Of a stretch of 5,873 bases of DNA, positions 5,819-5,873 are shown in pieces. The stretch lies in assembly GCA_937875605.1 (NCBI GenBank), contig CALLXZ010000140.1, positions 1-5,873 of the forward strand, given 5' to 3'. The DNA is from an uncultured Moheibacter sp. (lineage in GTDB: Bacteria > Bacteroidota > Bacteroidia > Flavobacteriales > Weeksellaceae). Position numbers and translations under genes: made by a program. Positions within the stretch are counted from its first letter, which is position 1. Every line of letters begins with the position of its first letter. The notes under the pieces were generated by a model. That model did no database searches, was not told the origin of the DNA, and was given only the letters and a program-made list of their open reading frames with translations.

Positions 5819-5873
5819 GGTGCCTTAGCTCAGTTGGTAGAGCAAAGGACTGAAAATCCTTGTGTCCCTGGTT
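5819..5873 (+). tRNA. tRNA-Phe (anticodon GAA), 3' end beyond window
   Basis: The visible 55 bases give the 5' acceptor strand GGTGCCT, a D-arm GCTC-AGTTGGTA-GAGC, and the anticodon stem AAGGA/TCCTT around loop CTGAAAA with anticodon GAA at 5852-5854. The variable loop GTGTC and the 5' T-stem strand CCTGG follow, then TT of the T-loop at the window edge. The 3' acceptor strand is off-window, so the acceptor stem, CCA status and any linked downstream tRNAs cannot be checked. The anticodon makes it phenylalanine-specific. Confidence 0.95.

Noticed and set aside
1..5873. CRISPR array, insertion sequence, toxin-antitoxin or defence genes
   Set aside because: No regularly spaced repeats, transposase-like frames, terminal inverted repeats or matching protein motifs were seen on either strand.

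Overview
The window looks like a piece of a Flavobacteriia (Bacteroidota) chromosome. The genes are AT-rich, A-rich tracts stand where Shine-Dalgarno sites would be, and promoters are of the Bacteroidota type (TTTG, about 19 bp, TAnnTTTG). Protein families also point to this group: a urocanase with GRDHHD and SPFRET motifs, a Bacteroidota-type 726-residue PpiD-like foldase, and an outer-membrane barrel with a mature N-terminal SPYSSFG motif and a C-terminal NDIWF motif. Weeksellaceae or a relative is a reasonable guess, but the genus cannot be fixed from this sequence.

Layout. Left plus-strand block (1-1178): the 3' end of hutU (urocanate hydratase, histidine degradation), then 29 bp later a small secreted or envelope protein of unknown function, then a promoter, tRNA-Asp(GTC) and its intrinsic terminator. 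An AT-rich gap of about 160 bp leads to a second terminator that serves the converging minus-strand genes. Minus-strand block (5674 down to 1340): an outer-membrane beta-barrel protein with its own good promoter, lptC 9 bp behind it, and after a 189-bp gap a PpiD/SurA-type peptidyl-prolyl isomerase. At the right edge a plus-strand promoter drives tRNA-Phe(GAA), which is cut by the window end.

How it works together. The three minus-strand genes form an envelope-biogenesis neighbourhood: an outer-membrane barrel, the LptC component of the lipopolysaccharide export bridge, and a membrane-anchored periplasmic foldase of a type that helps envelope proteins mature. The barrel gene and lptC are almost certainly one transcript; ppiD may be read from it or from a weak promoter of its own. 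The two tRNA genes flanking the cluster have near-identical promoters, with the same distance from the -7 element to the first tRNA base.

No mobile element, CRISPR array, defence system or clearly new system is visible. The most interesting points are four parvulin-like modules in PpiD of which only one keeps the active-site signature, a lipobox-like cysteine in LptC, the unrecognised small envelope protein, and short repeats in two intergenic regions.
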